Positions 25,698 to 35,383 of a stretch of DNA of 38,700 nt are shown here, in pieces. This stretch comes from Methanomicrobiales archaeon. Its GTDB lineage: Archaea > Halobacteriota > Methanomicrobia > Methanomicrobiales > Methanospirillaceae. The first letter of the stretch is position 1. The number at the start of each line of letters is the position of its first letter. The stretch is from assembly GCA_025350045.1 (NCBI GenBank), contig JANXYM010000011.1, positions 1 through 38,700 on the forward strand, read 5' to 3'. The position numbers and the translations under genes were made by a program. Under the pieces are notes generated by a model, which made no database searches, was not told the DNA's origin, and saw only the letters and a list, made by a program, of their open reading frames with translations.

Positions 25698-28379
25698 ATG
25701 ATTCCCCGTTTCACCCGCTGTATCCTCATCCTTTTCATCCTTCTCGTAACTGTGCCGGTTTTTGCCGCAGCCGCTCCCGCTGCGGGCAATGCCCGTCTGG
25801 CCCCGACTGCACCGCCAACGACTACTGCCGCACCCGTGACGACGGTTGCCTGTGTTGCACCCTGCCAGTGTCTCGTGTATGCAGATGCGGTCAGCCAGTG
25901 GGGTGCATCCGGATTTTCCCAGTGCGCCGAACACCCCTGCGAAGTTTCCCGTTCGGTTACCGGATCGCCGGTAGAGAAGTACTGTTACAAGCAAAAACTG
26001 GCCGCTGCGCCTGTGTCGACAACCCCGGCACTGGTTCGTATTGACCGGACAATACCAATAACCGTTCCGACAACACCCACACAGGTTCGCATGGACCGGA
26101 CACGGCCGATGACCAATACGACCCTTGCGCAGCGGGCGGATGTTCCTGTTCCCGGTATTAGAACATTTGGCAATGGGTCCTTCCAGCGACTTGGCATTGA
26201 GGTAGGAAAAACCAAAATATACCCATCCCTTGATACATCATCCCCGTATTTTGCCAGCCAGTTCACTATTCCCGATGGGAAAACCGAGGGGAAAAAAAAG
26301 TTCTCGGGACCTGTCACATTCTCATATCTCGAGGTGAACCAATACTCAGGATCTCTTCCTTCGTACACAAACTGGCCCGGGTGGGGTGATCAAGAGTCCT
26401 TCATGATAGGCAGCGGGGCAAAAGAATTTACCACAAACTTCCGTTGGACAACTGCAGAGAAAGATGTAAAAGGAGCACTTTTCCAGATCTCGCGGTACCC
26501 GTTCCCTGCAGATCCCGTTCACTGGCAGAACCAGTATGTCCCGGGCCTCGTCGGCTCCGGGCAGGTCAGTGAGGACCATATTGGATATGATGAAAATACC
26601 GCTACCGATTACCGTTACTTCCGGATTAATTTCGCCCGGGCGGCAAACCGGAACCCCGGACTTCCCCCCTACTTCGACGGCACTGCCTCCATAACCCAGG
26701 ACAGCCAGGGAATCGGCGAAGCACAGCAGATGACAAAGATCCCGCTGTTGAATACCGCAATAGTCATGACGGATTATTCGGTTGGCTCATTCAACTTCGG
26801 ACTACCATCGGCGTTTGTTGCTATGGCCTCCGATGATATGACCCCGTATGAGCTGGGAAACCCGAACGAGAACCTGCAGCTCAGCTGTGCTGACTGCCTC
26901 AGTCTCCGCCCCTTCACCCCTCTTGAAACATCGGTGTCCGGTACGGAACAGACGTATTTTGTCAGGGTTGTGCCTCTCCATGCCTACGGGAAGGCTGGCG
27001 TACCCACCCTCCCGGTCACGGTCACCGTACAACGCCCCAAGGCGTGTCCGACCGGCGTGACAAATGTGCAGATCAACCCGCCGTCCGTAAAAATCCTGTC
27101 CTTTACCCCGACCCTCTTTGCCCCGCATGACCGGTTCCCGGGAGGTCCCCAGTATTTTGTTGCGATCAAGGACCCGGACAACTGTACCCAGAAGACACAG
27201 TCCCCTGTCAACACTCCCACCACGTATGTTGTGGGCTCACCCTGTTACGATTTCATGACTTTTGCCCACGGGCAGGCTGGCTGGCACTGGTTTATCCCCC
27301 CGGCAGACGAGTCGCACTGGTACGATTTCCTGCCCGGGTTCCTCGTAGATATCATCAGTGCACTCAATGATACCTACACCATTATTTCCCAGACCTGGAA
27401 TGATGCCCAGGACTTTGCTGCCGAGATGACGGCAAAAGGGTGGTCAGTCCTGCTCACTGCGGGCATCTACCAGTGCGAAGACCATAAAGAATGTTTAAAC
27501 GCTGTCCGGTCGGGACAGTCGGCAGCCCTTTCTGCAATCGGCATCCCGCCCAATCTCCCTACGTACGATCAAATGATGGACGCCGGGGCGGATTACCTCA
27601 TACAGGTGACAGCAGACGAGCTCGGGGCGGGTGAGGCGTACGAAGGAATGCCTGAGGAAGTAAAAGCCAGGATCAGATCAGAATCCAAAACCTTTGCAAA
27701 AGAGTTAGTCGGGGCCCAGAGTTCCTCCCGCAAAGACCAGCTCTCCAGTGCGGTAGGTACCTGGTTCATGCCGGACCCGTTGTATAATTCACCGCACCCG
27801 GCAACCGTGATGGTGAGGGTTTACAATCCGGCAGGAAATCCCCGGTCCACGAGCAGGGTGACGATAACAGTTACGGATTCGGCCGGACTGTACAAGTCCC
27901 GCCAGATGGCTGTCCCGCCGCTAACACCCGGGGAAGGTGTCGCGTTCCCGGTGGTTCTTTCCGAGGATTATGCGCCATTCAAAGGTGGTACCAACTGCCC
28001 GAATGATTACCCGGACGATTCTTCACAATATCCCTGTTATATGTGGAAGTGGCTTGTCCACCGGGACAACGATCTTCCATTCGACACCTTCAGCGCCTCG
28101 GTGCAGTACGCGTATCCCACGTCTGCGGGTCAGGATTCATTCATCCTGAGTAATCTGGGGCCGGACTCCAGTGGTAAAACGCTCACCGGTCTGCTGCAGA
28201 TGGATCCCGGAACACAGAACTGCCCCGCTACCAGTTCCGTCATCACCTACCCGCAGGGCTGGACCATGAAGCTCGATGGCAAGACGGTGGATCCCGAAGC
28301 AATGGATCCCGGTTTCCTTACGGTCGGGGCCGCTGACGGTATCATCAGGACTACCTGTACATCACCCGAGGTGTGTTGA
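25698..28379 (+). CDS. Large secreted Cys-module protein, unknown function (paralog 1)
   Basis: The start at ATG 25698 (MIPRFTRCILILFILLVTVP) is preferred over the open TTG at 25653, because the ribosome-binding site GGAG is nine bases before it and the signal peptide begins there. The product has 893 residues. It has a cleavable export signal, then a cysteine-rich module (residues 51-97; CVAPCQC...CAEHPCE...VEKYC), with the same cysteine spacing as in the next giant gene. A Thr/Pro-rich linker and a middle strand-rich domain follow. About residues 535-640 form a helical region shared with the paralog, containing IGIPPNLPTYDQMMDAGADY. The C-terminus ends CTSPEVC, so a disulfide is possible. 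It is probably extracellular or surface-attached. No enzyme signature is seen. Confidence 0.85.
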   Translation: MIPRFTRCILILFILLVTVPVFAAAAPAAGNARLAPTAPPTTTAAPVTTVACVAPCQCLVYADAVSQWGASGFSQCAEHPCEVSRSVTGSPVEKYCYKQKLAAAPVSTTPALVRIDRTIPITVPTTPTQVRMDRTRPMTNTTLAQRADVPVPGIRTFGNGSFQRLGIEVGKTKIYPSLDTSSPYFASQFTIPDGKTEGKKKFSGPVTFSYLEVNQYSGSLPSYTNWPGWGDQESFMIGSGAKEFTTNFRWTTAEKDVKGALFQISRYPFPADPVHWQNQYVPGLVGSGQVSEDHIGYDENTATDYRYFRINFARAANRNPGLPPYFDGTASITQDSQGIGEAQQMTKIPLLNTAIVMTDYSVGSFNFGLPSAFVAMASDDMTPYELGNPNENLQLSCADCLSLRPFTPLETSVSGTEQTYFVRVVPLHAYGKAGVPTLPVTVTVQRPKACPTGVTNVQINPPSVKILSFTPTLFAPHDRFPGGPQYFVAIKDPDNCTQKTQSPVNTPTTYVVGSPCYDFMTFAHGQAGWHWFIPPADESHWYDFLPGFLVDIISALNDTYTIISQTWNDAQDFAAEMTAKGWSVLLTAGIYQCEDHKECLNAVRSGQSAALSAIGIPPNLPTYDQMMDAGADYLIQVTADELGAGEAYEGMPEEVKARIRSESKTFAKELVGAQSSSRKDQLSSAVGTWFMPDPLYNSPHPATVMVRVYNPAGNPRSTSRVTITVTDSAGLYKSRQMAVPPLTPGEGVAFPVVLSEDYAPFKGGTNCPNDYPDDSSQYPCYMWKWLVHRDNDLPFDTFSASVQYAYPTSAGQDSFILSNLGPDSSGKTLTGLLQMDPGTQNCPATSSVITYPQGWTMKLDGKTVDPEAMDPGFLTVGAADGIIRTTCTSPEVC

Positions 28380-28417
28380 GCCGGGTGAATGGGCTGTAGA
28401 AATTCCGGCTGCATGCT

Positions 28418-28518
28418 TGAGGGGGGGTCGGGCAGTGTACTTTGAGGGGGCAGGCCGGGAACGCTCGGTATTTTGGCGAGTTGTCTCATGCTGATGGGGG
28501 TCGTCCGGCCAACTCGCC
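28418..28518 (+). repeat. Structured dispersed repeat, family 1, copy A
   Basis: It starts GGGGGGGTCGGGCAGTGTAC, then TTTG, a GGCAGGCCGGGA block, GGCGAGTTG (28475-28483), CTGATGGGGGTCG, and closes with CAACTCGCC (28510-28518). That last word is the exact reverse complement of the 28475-28483 word, so a 9-bp stem can form. Copies B and C lie at 35998-36096 and 36794-36890, and an inverted head fragment at 35875-35898. Confidence 0.8.
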
Positions 28519-28566
28519 GGGGCCCTGCCGGGTGAGGTTTTTCTCATCATAGATATTTTATCCGAA

Positions 28567-28599
28567 TTGACAACCTGATTGACAATCGAATTGACAACC
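28567..28599. repeat. Three short direct repeats, 12-bp period
   Basis: TTGACAACC, TTGACAATC and TTGACAACC begin at 28567, 28579 and 28591, exactly 12 bases apart. Iteron-like spacing could be a protein-binding site, although 12 bases is a little more than one helical turn. Confidence 0.6.
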
Positions 28600-29089
28600 A
28601 CTCTTTCAGAATGGAATGAGCTCCCGGACTGAGATTCCCCGCCGTTATGTGACAGACACCTGCCCGAACACCATTTTCCGGCATGAACCCGGGAATCCCA
28701 AAATCCCCTTTCTTTCCCGCCCGACCGTTCTACCTGTCGCGGCATCCGTAATCAGCCTGCCAATCGCTGCTATGTGCGGTTTTTTGCAGGGTGATTTTCC
28801 CGGGAAACTGTTGCGGAAACGCGAAAAACGTTTTTGGACTTTTTTACCTGGACGCCGCTGAATTGGCCGGTGTTCCGGGTCCGGGTTTTGTCCTGATCAG
28901 GATGGTGCGGTTTTGCGAGGATTTTTAAAAATTTTATGGCCGCTTTTCCCTGATCAGCGGTTGCCGGGCTGGTTGGTGCCGGTAAAAAAGGGTCTGGAAT
29001 CCGACAGGGGAGAAGTTCGGCACAGTCATGGACTTACGTGAATCTGCCCGATCCTGATGCAGGCTGGATACATGCCGTATGTACCATTT

Positions 29090-29194
29090 CAGTAAATTTT
29101 CACTGTCCGATCACCTTTTTCTTTGGTTTCCCGTACTGCATAACGCAACCTGTATATCTTCAACGGATATAATTCCAAGAACAGGAGACCCCGC
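29090..29194 (+). promoter_or_regulatory. Conserved promoter of the large secreted protein gene, copy 2
   Basis: A sequence almost identical to the one before 25698. It has TTTTCACTG, then GATCACC, a T-rich stretch, GCATAACGCAACCTGTAT, the TATA-like ATATAA around 29168-29173, and CAGGAGA before the ATG at 29195. Conservation outside coding sequence over about 95 bases suggests that a regulated promoter was duplicated together with the gene. Confidence 0.65.
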
Positions 29195-32100
29195 ATGCAT
29201 CCCCGCTTCGCACTCTGTATCATCCTCGCCTTATTCCTGGCAATTACCATCCCGGTTTTTGCCGCAGCCGCAACCGGTTCGGTCAATGCCCGTGTTGCCC
29301 CGACCCTGGCGCCGCCCATGACTACTACGGAATCCCCCGTTACCTGTGCCGCACCCTGCCAGTGCCTGGCCTATGCAGATGCGGTCAACCTGTGGGGCGA
29401 TGGCGGGTTCAGCCAGTGCGCCGAGCTGCCCTGCGCTGGTTCCCGTTCGGTGACCGGGGCGCCGGTTGAGAAGTACTGTTTCAAACCGAAACAGGCGGTC
29501 GTTCCCGCAACCACGACCCCCGCACAGGCCCTCATCCCCCGGACGCGGGCATCTGCGGTTCCGACAACGCTGGCACAGATTTTCATCCCCGGAAACGTAT
29601 CGACGACAACACCGGTACCGGTCCAGCACCCGGTTATCATTCCTCCCAATCCTTCGCGCCAGCCGGTCCCGGTGCCGCTCGATATGTGCCGTTACGATCC
29701 CGTGAAGAACCAGTGCAATGGCATCTGTCCCCAGACCGGGAAGACCTGTATGCAGATCCAAGAGAGCACATGTGGCGACGTTACGGGTCCGGGTGCGGTG
29801 AAGTGCGGGTGCGTTGATACGAAATTACCTGTCTCCCTGGCAGCATCAGGCCTGGTACGGGCTGCCGTGAACACACAGACCGGTTATCGTTCCTATTCTG
29901 CACCCCCGAAAGGTGCAGTGGAATCGGCAGTCCAGATCCTCACGGGGATCGTACAGAAAAAACCCGATCTCAGTTCTGCTGATGCACGTGCGTACACGAT
30001 GGATACCGCCCGTCCGCTGGCAGTACTGCCTTCGGGCATCTGCGCAGATGACCTCTTCCGCACCACCCTTGTTTTTGCTGACAGCCAGACCGCTTTTATC
30101 AGCACCGATACCGGCAGCCAGAAGGGTACCTTTTCGTGGGACAGTGCAGATCCCCGGGTCAGGACGGCGGTCTGGCAGGTCTCGATCTTCCCCTACCCGG
30201 TGAGCCGTGAGAACTGGTCCAATGTACCCGGCCTCCTTGCGCAGGGAAATCTTGAAGGCGATGAACGCACTTTTTCCATAGACTTCTCAAAGAGCGTACC
30301 GACTGCCACCGATGCTGCATCGGTCTGGGTTGACCGGAAAGCGTTCCTGGTTGTCGGAAAAAATGCCCTCACCCGGGTCCGGGCCGATCTTATGGCCCCG
30401 GACAGCGGAGCACCCGTTGAAAACATGGCAGCATTCGCAGCAAACCGCCAGAAAATGACTGCTGGTCTCGATACAGCTCTTGTGAAAATTGACACCCGCA
30501 TTGCCGCTCCTGCAGCGTACACACTGGTCTCCGGAGTAAAAATCGGATCATTTGCTGATACCGGCAAAGATCTGACCGGCTCAGCAGCCCCGGGAGCAGC
30601 GGCGGTAGGAATCCGGTCCGGGACCTATCTGGCAAAGAATGGTGTGTATGCCCCGGTATTGAGTGTGCCCGCGCTCACCAAGGGTGGACTGGCCGGCTCC
30701 CTTCCCCAGAACCAGCGAACACTCTTTGTCCGGGTGGTGCCGTTTGACCAGAACGGGAATTATACGAACAATCCCTCAAACACAAAGGAAGTTGTGATCG
30801 GTTCACCCCGGTTCAATGTGACAAGCCCGTGGTCCGGGTGGGATGCCTTGCCTGAACCGGACCAGACCGGGTTTACCAACCCGCCTGAACGGGTCAGTTT
30901 CGGAGAACGTCTCTACCAGTTCAATGTCCGGTCCGACCACCTGATCTATATGAGTTCCGCTGACGAACAGGGTGTAGTCACGGGCTGGGTACAGGTTCCC
31001 GGTTCTCCGCAGACGGACAAGAGTATCACTGCCGTCTCGTACCGTCGTATTTCTGCAGGCAGGGAATCTACCGACTCGCACATCTACCTGTTCGTGACCC
31101 GCCAGGATACCGGCCTCACCTGGTATGCCCGGATGGACGACAAGGGAGTGTGGAGTGCATGGAAACAGGTGCCGCAAAAAGACACCGCTGTAACGTATGA
31201 TCTTGAAAAAGCCGTGTCCCTGAATGGCAACCTCTACGTGCTGGCCCGGTTCAATTACCGGTTCTATCACCCGGGCGATATGAGTTATTCACACGTTGCT
31301 ACGAGCTACGTGTACCAGCGGATGAACGATGACCAGAGCGAGAAGTGGGAGACAGACTGGCAGGATACCGGTGTTGCCACGAGCGGCAGTAAGGGGAAGA
31401 TCGCCGGGGCAACCTCCCAGTTTATCGTGGGTGCGTACCAGGACCTCTCGGACCAGCCCCATTTCATCATCTATTATCCCCCGTCATCGCAGAAACCCTG
31501 CACCTCCTGCAACCCGGTAGTGACCATGAATACCGTCACCACCATCAACGTACCGCCCGAGATCCTCAATGCCAAGACCAGCGCAGACGATCTTACCGCC
31601 ACGTCGTACCATGGCCGGCTCTACTTCTTTGTCCGGGGGAAGGGAGGGCACATCTATATGAACTGGGCGACGATCCTGAACCAGCTGGGTTCTACGCAGC
31701 ACTTCGGCAGCCTTCATAGCTGGGAGGATATCTCCCCGCTCCAGATGGCTGCCGGGAGCGGTATTACAAGCCTCCCCAATCAGGAAGGCGACCGGCTGGA
31801 TGTGTACGCAAACGATATCCAGTCCGCAGCACCGGGCTCCGGCGGGAACGGACTCTTCTTGTTCCTCTTTGCCCCGCAATCGACCGGCTTCCACCGGAAT
31901 TCGCTGGGAGGTGCTCCTGAAAATACCCAGGTACTTGCATCGTTCAGCGGCGAAAAGGTGAAGCAGGTCGGGGATATTGCGATGACCGGCTACAGCTCAA
32001 AGGACATCAATATCAGCTGGACCCGCACGACCCCGTTCTGGTTTGCCTGGAACAGCTCCCGGTCCGATCTGTACTACGCCGAGTGGCAGGTTTCAGCCGC

Positions 32101-33676
32101 ACCCTTTGATGAGGTCAACCCGAAGTTCGATGACAAGGGCATAGTCTCCCGGGGCCGGCTGAGCGTCAGCACCACCGATCCGGACCTTGCTACGTACGGA
32201 TCTGGATATTTCAATGCCAATGCCCTGCCCGAATATACTGATCAGGCTCACCTGTTCCCGGTTAATTTCCCCGGGTTTGGCACCGCTCCTGATCCTGCAA
32301 GTCCCACAGTAACCCCGTACTATCTCCGGGTCCTCGCGGTTGCACCGACAACCGGGCCGGGGAGCTTCACCGCGTATGCCTCCGAACAGACCGAGGTCGA
32401 CTGGGGCAAGCAGGACGAGTTCGTGCCGAAATTCTGCACAGCCCCGACCTTTTACCCGTACGAGTACAAGCTGCCCCAGGTCCGCATCACCGGTTACATA
32501 CCGGTAGATCCCCGGGAGGCTGACGCTGAATGTCACGTGATTGCAACGACAGGTCACACGTACTGGAAAGAACAGTACCTGAAAAACCCGACTCCTTCGG
32601 TGCTGATGGGTAAGGCAACGAATGATCCAAACAAGGATGCTGACCAGTTCGCAACAATGATGGTCGGCCCGGTCGATTACGGCTGGACCAAGAATGTCTG
32701 CACGCCTCCTGATGATAAAGCGTGGTGGGAGAAGATCATAGAGGGGTTCAAAGACCTTGTCGCCCTCATTGCCTCACTCGTGAACAATATTGCAGATGCC
32801 TACAACAGTACGAAGCTGATCATCATTTCCTCCTTCTGTGCAGGAGACAGCACCTGTATAACCGTGGTCTCGACCGGGGTGGATATCGGTCTTGCGGCGC
32901 TCGGGGTGCCCCCGTCCCTCCCGAACTTCGACAAGCTGATGGACGAAGGCGCTGATTACCTGGCAGCAACCATTGCAGAAGAGTCCGGGATACCCGGTTC
33001 TGAAATTGCGCTCAGGGCCGGGATGCATGAGATGGCGGGCAGCATGAAGAATGTCCCGAGTCCCCATGACGCGTACGGGCTCCAGCCGGATCCGGAGTAC
33101 CAGTACCGCCCGGCCCGGCTCTCGATTGAATTGCGGAACAATGACCCGGTCAACACCACGCCCCCCGGATCGTTCCGGTTCGAAGATGACTGGGGACTGT
33201 TTAAGACCACGCAGCCCGATACCCCGTTCCCGTCGATGGCACCGGGAGAGGTCCTGACCTTCCCCCTTATCCTCAGGGAGGACCAGTGGAAGGGTGTCAC
33301 CTGCACGGAAAGTTTTGCGGAAGGCAGCGATGTCTGGACTGTTCCCTGCGACGAGTCGTACCCCGGCCAGATCAACAAGGGCTGGTGGGAGAAGTACCAG
33401 CAGGCTGCCAGTGGCGGGGACTCGTTTACCCTGTATTACGATGGGATGTCCGCGAATTTCACCAGCAGTATTACCCGCCAGATGGAGAAACAATACGGTG
33501 TCCCGCTTGATATCTACAAGGGAGATGGCTGGATGCAAGACTACAAATCTCCTGACTGCTTTGCGGAAAAACACCAGCTGGTGTTCCAGGCAACGGATAA
33601 CACGGGAAAGAAGATCTCCGGGGATCCGATCACCCGGCTGAACGTGGATTCCCTTGTGTGGGAATGGCATGCCTGA
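29195..33676 (+). CDS. Giant secreted Cys-module and beta-propeller-like protein (paralog 2)
   Basis: A 1493-residue product with an N-terminal export signal (FALCIILALFLAITIPVFAA). Residues 50-97 repeat the cysteine module of paralog 1 (CAAPCQC...CAELPCA...VEKYC). A second cysteine-rich cluster lies at residues 162-207 (MCRYDPVKNQCNGICPQTG, then KTCMQIQESTC and CGCVD). The middle part, about residues 550-900, has blade-like repeats (SDHLIYMSSADEQGVVTGWV, then TWYARMDDKGVWSAWKQVP) like lectin-type beta-propellers. Near residues 1175-1270 is the C-terminal region shared with paralog 1 (LGVPPSLPNFDKLMDEGADY). No cell-wall anchor or transmembrane tail is visible. A surface adhesin or carbohydrate-binding role is inferred from the propeller only. 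Confidence 0.85.
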   Translation: MHPRFALCIILALFLAITIPVFAAAATGSVNARVAPTLAPPMTTTESPVTCAAPCQCLAYADAVNLWGDGGFSQCAELPCAGSRSVTGAPVEKYCFKPKQAVVPATTTPAQALIPRTRASAVPTTLAQIFIPGNVSTTTPVPVQHPVIIPPNPSRQPVPVPLDMCRYDPVKNQCNGICPQTGKTCMQIQESTCGDVTGPGAVKCGCVDTKLPVSLAASGLVRAAVNTQTGYRSYSAPPKGAVESAVQILTGIVQKKPDLSSADARAYTMDTARPLAVLPSGICADDLFRTTLVFADSQTAFISTDTGSQKGTFSWDSADPRVRTAVWQVSIFPYPVSRENWSNVPGLLAQGNLEGDERTFSIDFSKSVPTATDAASVWVDRKAFLVVGKNALTRVRADLMAPDSGAPVENMAAFAANRQKMTAGLDTALVKIDTRIAAPAAYTLVSGVKIGSFADTGKDLTGSAAPGAAAVGIRSGTYLAKNGVYAPVLSVPALTKGGLAGSLPQNQRTLFVRVVPFDQNGNYTNNPSNTKEVVIGSPRFNVTSPWSGWDALPEPDQTGFTNPPERVSFGERLYQFNVRSDHLIYMSSADEQGVVTGWVQVPGSPQTDKSITAVSYRRISAGRESTDSHIYLFVTRQDTGLTWYARMDDKGVWSAWKQVPQKDTAVTYDLEKAVSLNGNLYVLARFNYRFYHPGDMSYSHVATSYVYQRMNDDQSEKWETDWQDTGVATSGSKGKIAGATSQFIVGAYQDLSDQPHFIIYYPPSSQKPCTSCNPVVTMNTVTTINVPPEILNAKTSADDLTATSYHGRLYFFVRGKGGHIYMNWATILNQLGSTQHFGSLHSWEDISPLQMAAGSGITSLPNQEGDRLDVYANDIQSAAPGSGGNGLFLFLFAPQSTGFHRNSLGGAPENTQVLASFSGEKVKQVGDIAMTGYSSKDINISWTRTTPFWFAWNSSRSDLYYAEWQVSAAPFDEVNPKFDDKGIVSRGRLSVSTTDPDLATYGSGYFNANALPEYTDQAHLFPVNFPGFGTAPDPASPTVTPYYLRVLAVAPTTGPGSFTAYASEQTEVDWGKQDEFVPKFCTAPTFYPYEYKLPQVRITGYIPVDPREADAECHVIATTGHTYWKEQYLKNPTPSVLMGKATNDPNKDADQFATMMVGPVDYGWTKNVCTPPDDKAWWEKIIEGFKDLVALIASLVNNIADAYNSTKLIIISSFCAGDSTCITVVSTGVDIGLAALGVPPSLPNFDKLMDEGADYLAATIAEESGIPGSEIALRAGMHEMAGSMKNVPSPHDAYGLQPDPEYQYRPARLSIELRNNDPVNTTPPGSFRFEDDWGLFKTTQPDTPFPSMAPGEVLTFPLILREDQWKGVTCTESFAEGSDVWTVPCDESYPGQINKGWWEKYQQAASGGDSFTLYYDGMSANFTSSITRQMEKQYGVPLDIYKGDGWMQDYKSPDCFAEKHQLVFQATDNTGKKISGDPITRLNVDSLVWEWHA

Positions 33677-33728
33677 GGGTGGGACCGGTTTGACAGATGT
33701 CAATTTTTTTAAAGGGTGGCCTTTGCGG

Positions 33729-34346
33729 ATGAAGCCGGAACATTTCATGAGGATAGAACGGGGTCGGATATGCGGGTGCACGGGCGCACAGGTGATCACG
33801 GCAAAGCGGAGCGGTGATACAGAACTCCCCCTCAGTACAGGGGAGATCCCGGTGAAAAACACCGGGCCATCAGGATCCGGTGGATCCCGGAGACCCCGTG
33901 ACGCACTGTACGAGCAGACCCAGCGGGGTTTTCTCATCATCGGGTTAGTGAGTGCAGTTGTTATCGTTATTCTTGTATCCATGTACCAGTTCGGTGCTAT
34001 CCCGGTCACGGCTGTTGTACTGGTAATCATGATCGCGGTGCTGGCGTGCTTCTCCACGCTTACGGTATCGGTTTCCGCCGATACCCTCCGCCTCCGTTTC
34101 GGGCCGGTCGGGCTCATCAGGAAGAGCTGGCCGTTGTCAGAGATCGCTTCTGTGACTCCGGTGACCAATCCCTGGTACTATGGCTGGGGTATCCGCTGGA
34201 CCCCGTACGGGATTCTCTATAATGTTGCCGGGTACGGAGCAGTGGAAGTCAGGCTGCTCTCCGGCAAGACATTCCGTATCGGTACCGGCGAACCCGAAGT
34301 ACTCCGTCACGCGATAGAACAGGCCCGGGCGAAGAAGAATCCGTGA
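33729..34346 (+). CDS. Two-helix membrane protein with a PH-like domain, unknown
   Basis: The start is uncertain. I use ATG 33729, which gives 205 residues. An ATG at 33747 is equally possible, and a GTG at 33852 would remove a low-similarity N-terminus. Two adjacent transmembrane helices (GFLIIGLVSAVVIVILVSMY and IPVTAVVLVIMIAVLACF) are followed by a cytoplasmic strand-rich domain of about 100 residues (LRLRFGPVGLIRKSWPLSEI, then GYGAVEVRLLSGKTFRIGTG, then HAIEQARAK). The pattern of two helices plus a beta domain ending in one helix is that of bacterial PH-like membrane proteins. The gene begins about 50 bases after the giant gene, on the same strand. Function unknown. Confidence 0.75.
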   Translation: MKPEHFMRIERGRICGCTGAQVITAKRSGDTELPLSTGEIPVKNTGPSGSGGSRRPRDALYEQTQRGFLIIGLVSAVVIVILVSMYQFGAIPVTAVVLVIMIAVLACFSTLTVSVSADTLRLRFGPVGLIRKSWPLSEIASVTPVTNPWYYGWGIRWTPYGILYNVAGYGAVEVRLLSGKTFRIGTGEPEVLRHAIEQARAKKNP

Positions 34347-34432
34347 TAACCGGGGGCTGGAACAGGGCCCGGACGGACCCCTCTCCTGACTCCGGGGCGC
34401 AGGCCGGTCACCGGACCGGAATGCCCGGGTTC

Positions 34433-34798
34433 CTATCCCCCGACAATGACTTTGAACCCGCCATATGCCATGCGATTCATATCGAACGGCATCTGCATGT
34501 CCTTGTTTTTGGGGTCGTTCATGAGCGGGTCCTGCATTACCTTTGCGTTCACCTCGTCGCGGTGAGCCCGGGACTTAAAGACGATGAACGAGAAGATGAC
34601 CGTCTCTCCGGCTTTAGCCTTTGTCATTTTCGGGAAGGTGATGCCCGGCATCTCCGGGGTGAGGTCGTCGCCGGCACACTCGAAATATTCAAGGGCGCCG
34701 TATTTTTTCCAGGTTTTTTCCCCCATCTTTGCCATCTTGCGGTACGCCGGCATATTTTCCTCCGGCACAACCATCACGAATCCGTCAACGTACTTCAT
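34433..34798 (-). CDS. DUF1428 family protein
   Basis: A 121-residue protein with the full DUF1428 pattern: YVDGFVMVVPEENMPAYRKM, WKKYGALEYFECAGDD, ETVIFSFIVFKSRAHRDEVN, and the closing PFDMNRMAYGGFKVIV. The fold is an ABM-like ferredoxin dimer. The family is common in bacteria, often next to VOC or AHSA1 genes, and has no firmly assigned reaction. Here it is divergent from a VOC gene, and other ABM and AHSA1 family genes lie 11-13 kb upstream, so it may be part of a set of small-molecule-handling genes acquired together. Confidence 0.9.
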   Translation of the reverse strand: MKYVDGFVMVVPEENMPAYRKMAKMGEKTWKKYGALEYFECAGDDLTPEMPGITFPKMTKAKAGETVIFSFIVFKSRAHRDEVNAKVMQDPLMNDPKNKDMQMPFDMNRMAYGGFKVIVGG

Positions 34799-34977
34799 TG
34801 GTTCACATCCCTTTTTTTTGCTTCTGTCTCCCTCCGGGTGATGATAAATGTATCCCGTTGTTTCAAAAACCGGAATAATCTCTGACCGGCAACTCCGGCA
34901 GAGTACAGCCCCCTGCCATTGTCAGGATGAAAATTTTTATCCCTTCCGGTTTCCGTTATAGATCTGGTGACAGCCTG

Positions 34978-35346
34978 ATGTCAGCGATTGTGCACTTTGA
35001 TGTACCGGCAGAGGATACCGGGAGAGCAAAGAAGTTCTATTCCTCGCTCTTTGACTGGAAGTTCGAATCCTACCCGGGAATGGAGTACTATCTGATAACC
35101 ACGACGAACATTGATGGCACGCCAGGTGTGGGCGGCGGCATGGGGAAACGAATGGACCCCTCGCAGCGGATGATGAACTATTTCGGCGTGGCCTCCATCG
35201 ATGCCGCGATGAAGAAGGTGACCAGCCTCGGGGGAAAACTCATCACGGGGAAGATGCCGGTGCCGGGCATGGGTTACCTGGCAAACTGCATTGATACCGA
35301 GGGGAACTTCTTCGGTCTCTGGGAAGAGAACAGAGAGGCGAAGTGA
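34978..35346 (+). CDS. VOC (glyoxalase/bleomycin resistance) family protein
   Basis: I place the start at ATG 34978 (SAIVHFDVPAEDTGRAKKFY) with a GGTGA site nine bases upstream; a more distal ATG at 34927 would add an atypical tail. The product has 122 residues with the paired beta-alpha-beta-beta-beta halves of a VOC domain. The first half is HFDVPAED...FYSSLFDWKF, and the second is YFGVASIDAAMKKVTSLGGK, ending in the motif DTEGNFFGLWEE. The His and Glu positions of a metal site look conserved (H in VHFDV, E in LWEE), though one metal ligand is often missing in this subgroup. Substrate unknown. Confidence 0.9.
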   Translation: MSAIVHFDVPAEDTGRAKKFYSSLFDWKFESYPGMEYYLITTTNIDGTPGVGGGMGKRMDPSQRMMNYFGVASIDAAMKKVTSLGGKLITGKMPVPGMGYLANCIDTEGNFFGLWEENREAK

Positions 35347-35383
35347 TCGCATTCCCGCTCTCCGGAAATCCTGCGGGTCCGGC

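Larger units (their letters stand above)
28380..29194. other. Long intergenic region between the two giant genes
   Basis: About 815 bases with no convincing gene. It holds copy A of repeat family 1 (28418-28518), three TTGACAAYC words at 12-base spacing (28567-28599), a 12-bp palindrome TCCTGATCAGGA (28891-28902), and the conserved promoter before 29195. Open frames here are low-complexity shadows. Confidence 0.65.

Noticed and set aside
28616-28861. 81-residue frame in the long intergenic region
   Set aside because: No similarity to a known domain, no ribosome-binding site, and it overlaps unremarkable sequence.
32774-34168. 464-codon minus-strand frame across the end of the giant secreted protein gene
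   Set aside because: It crosses two plus-strand genes and the intergenic gap, has arginine-, glycine- and proline-rich shadow composition, and has no domain.
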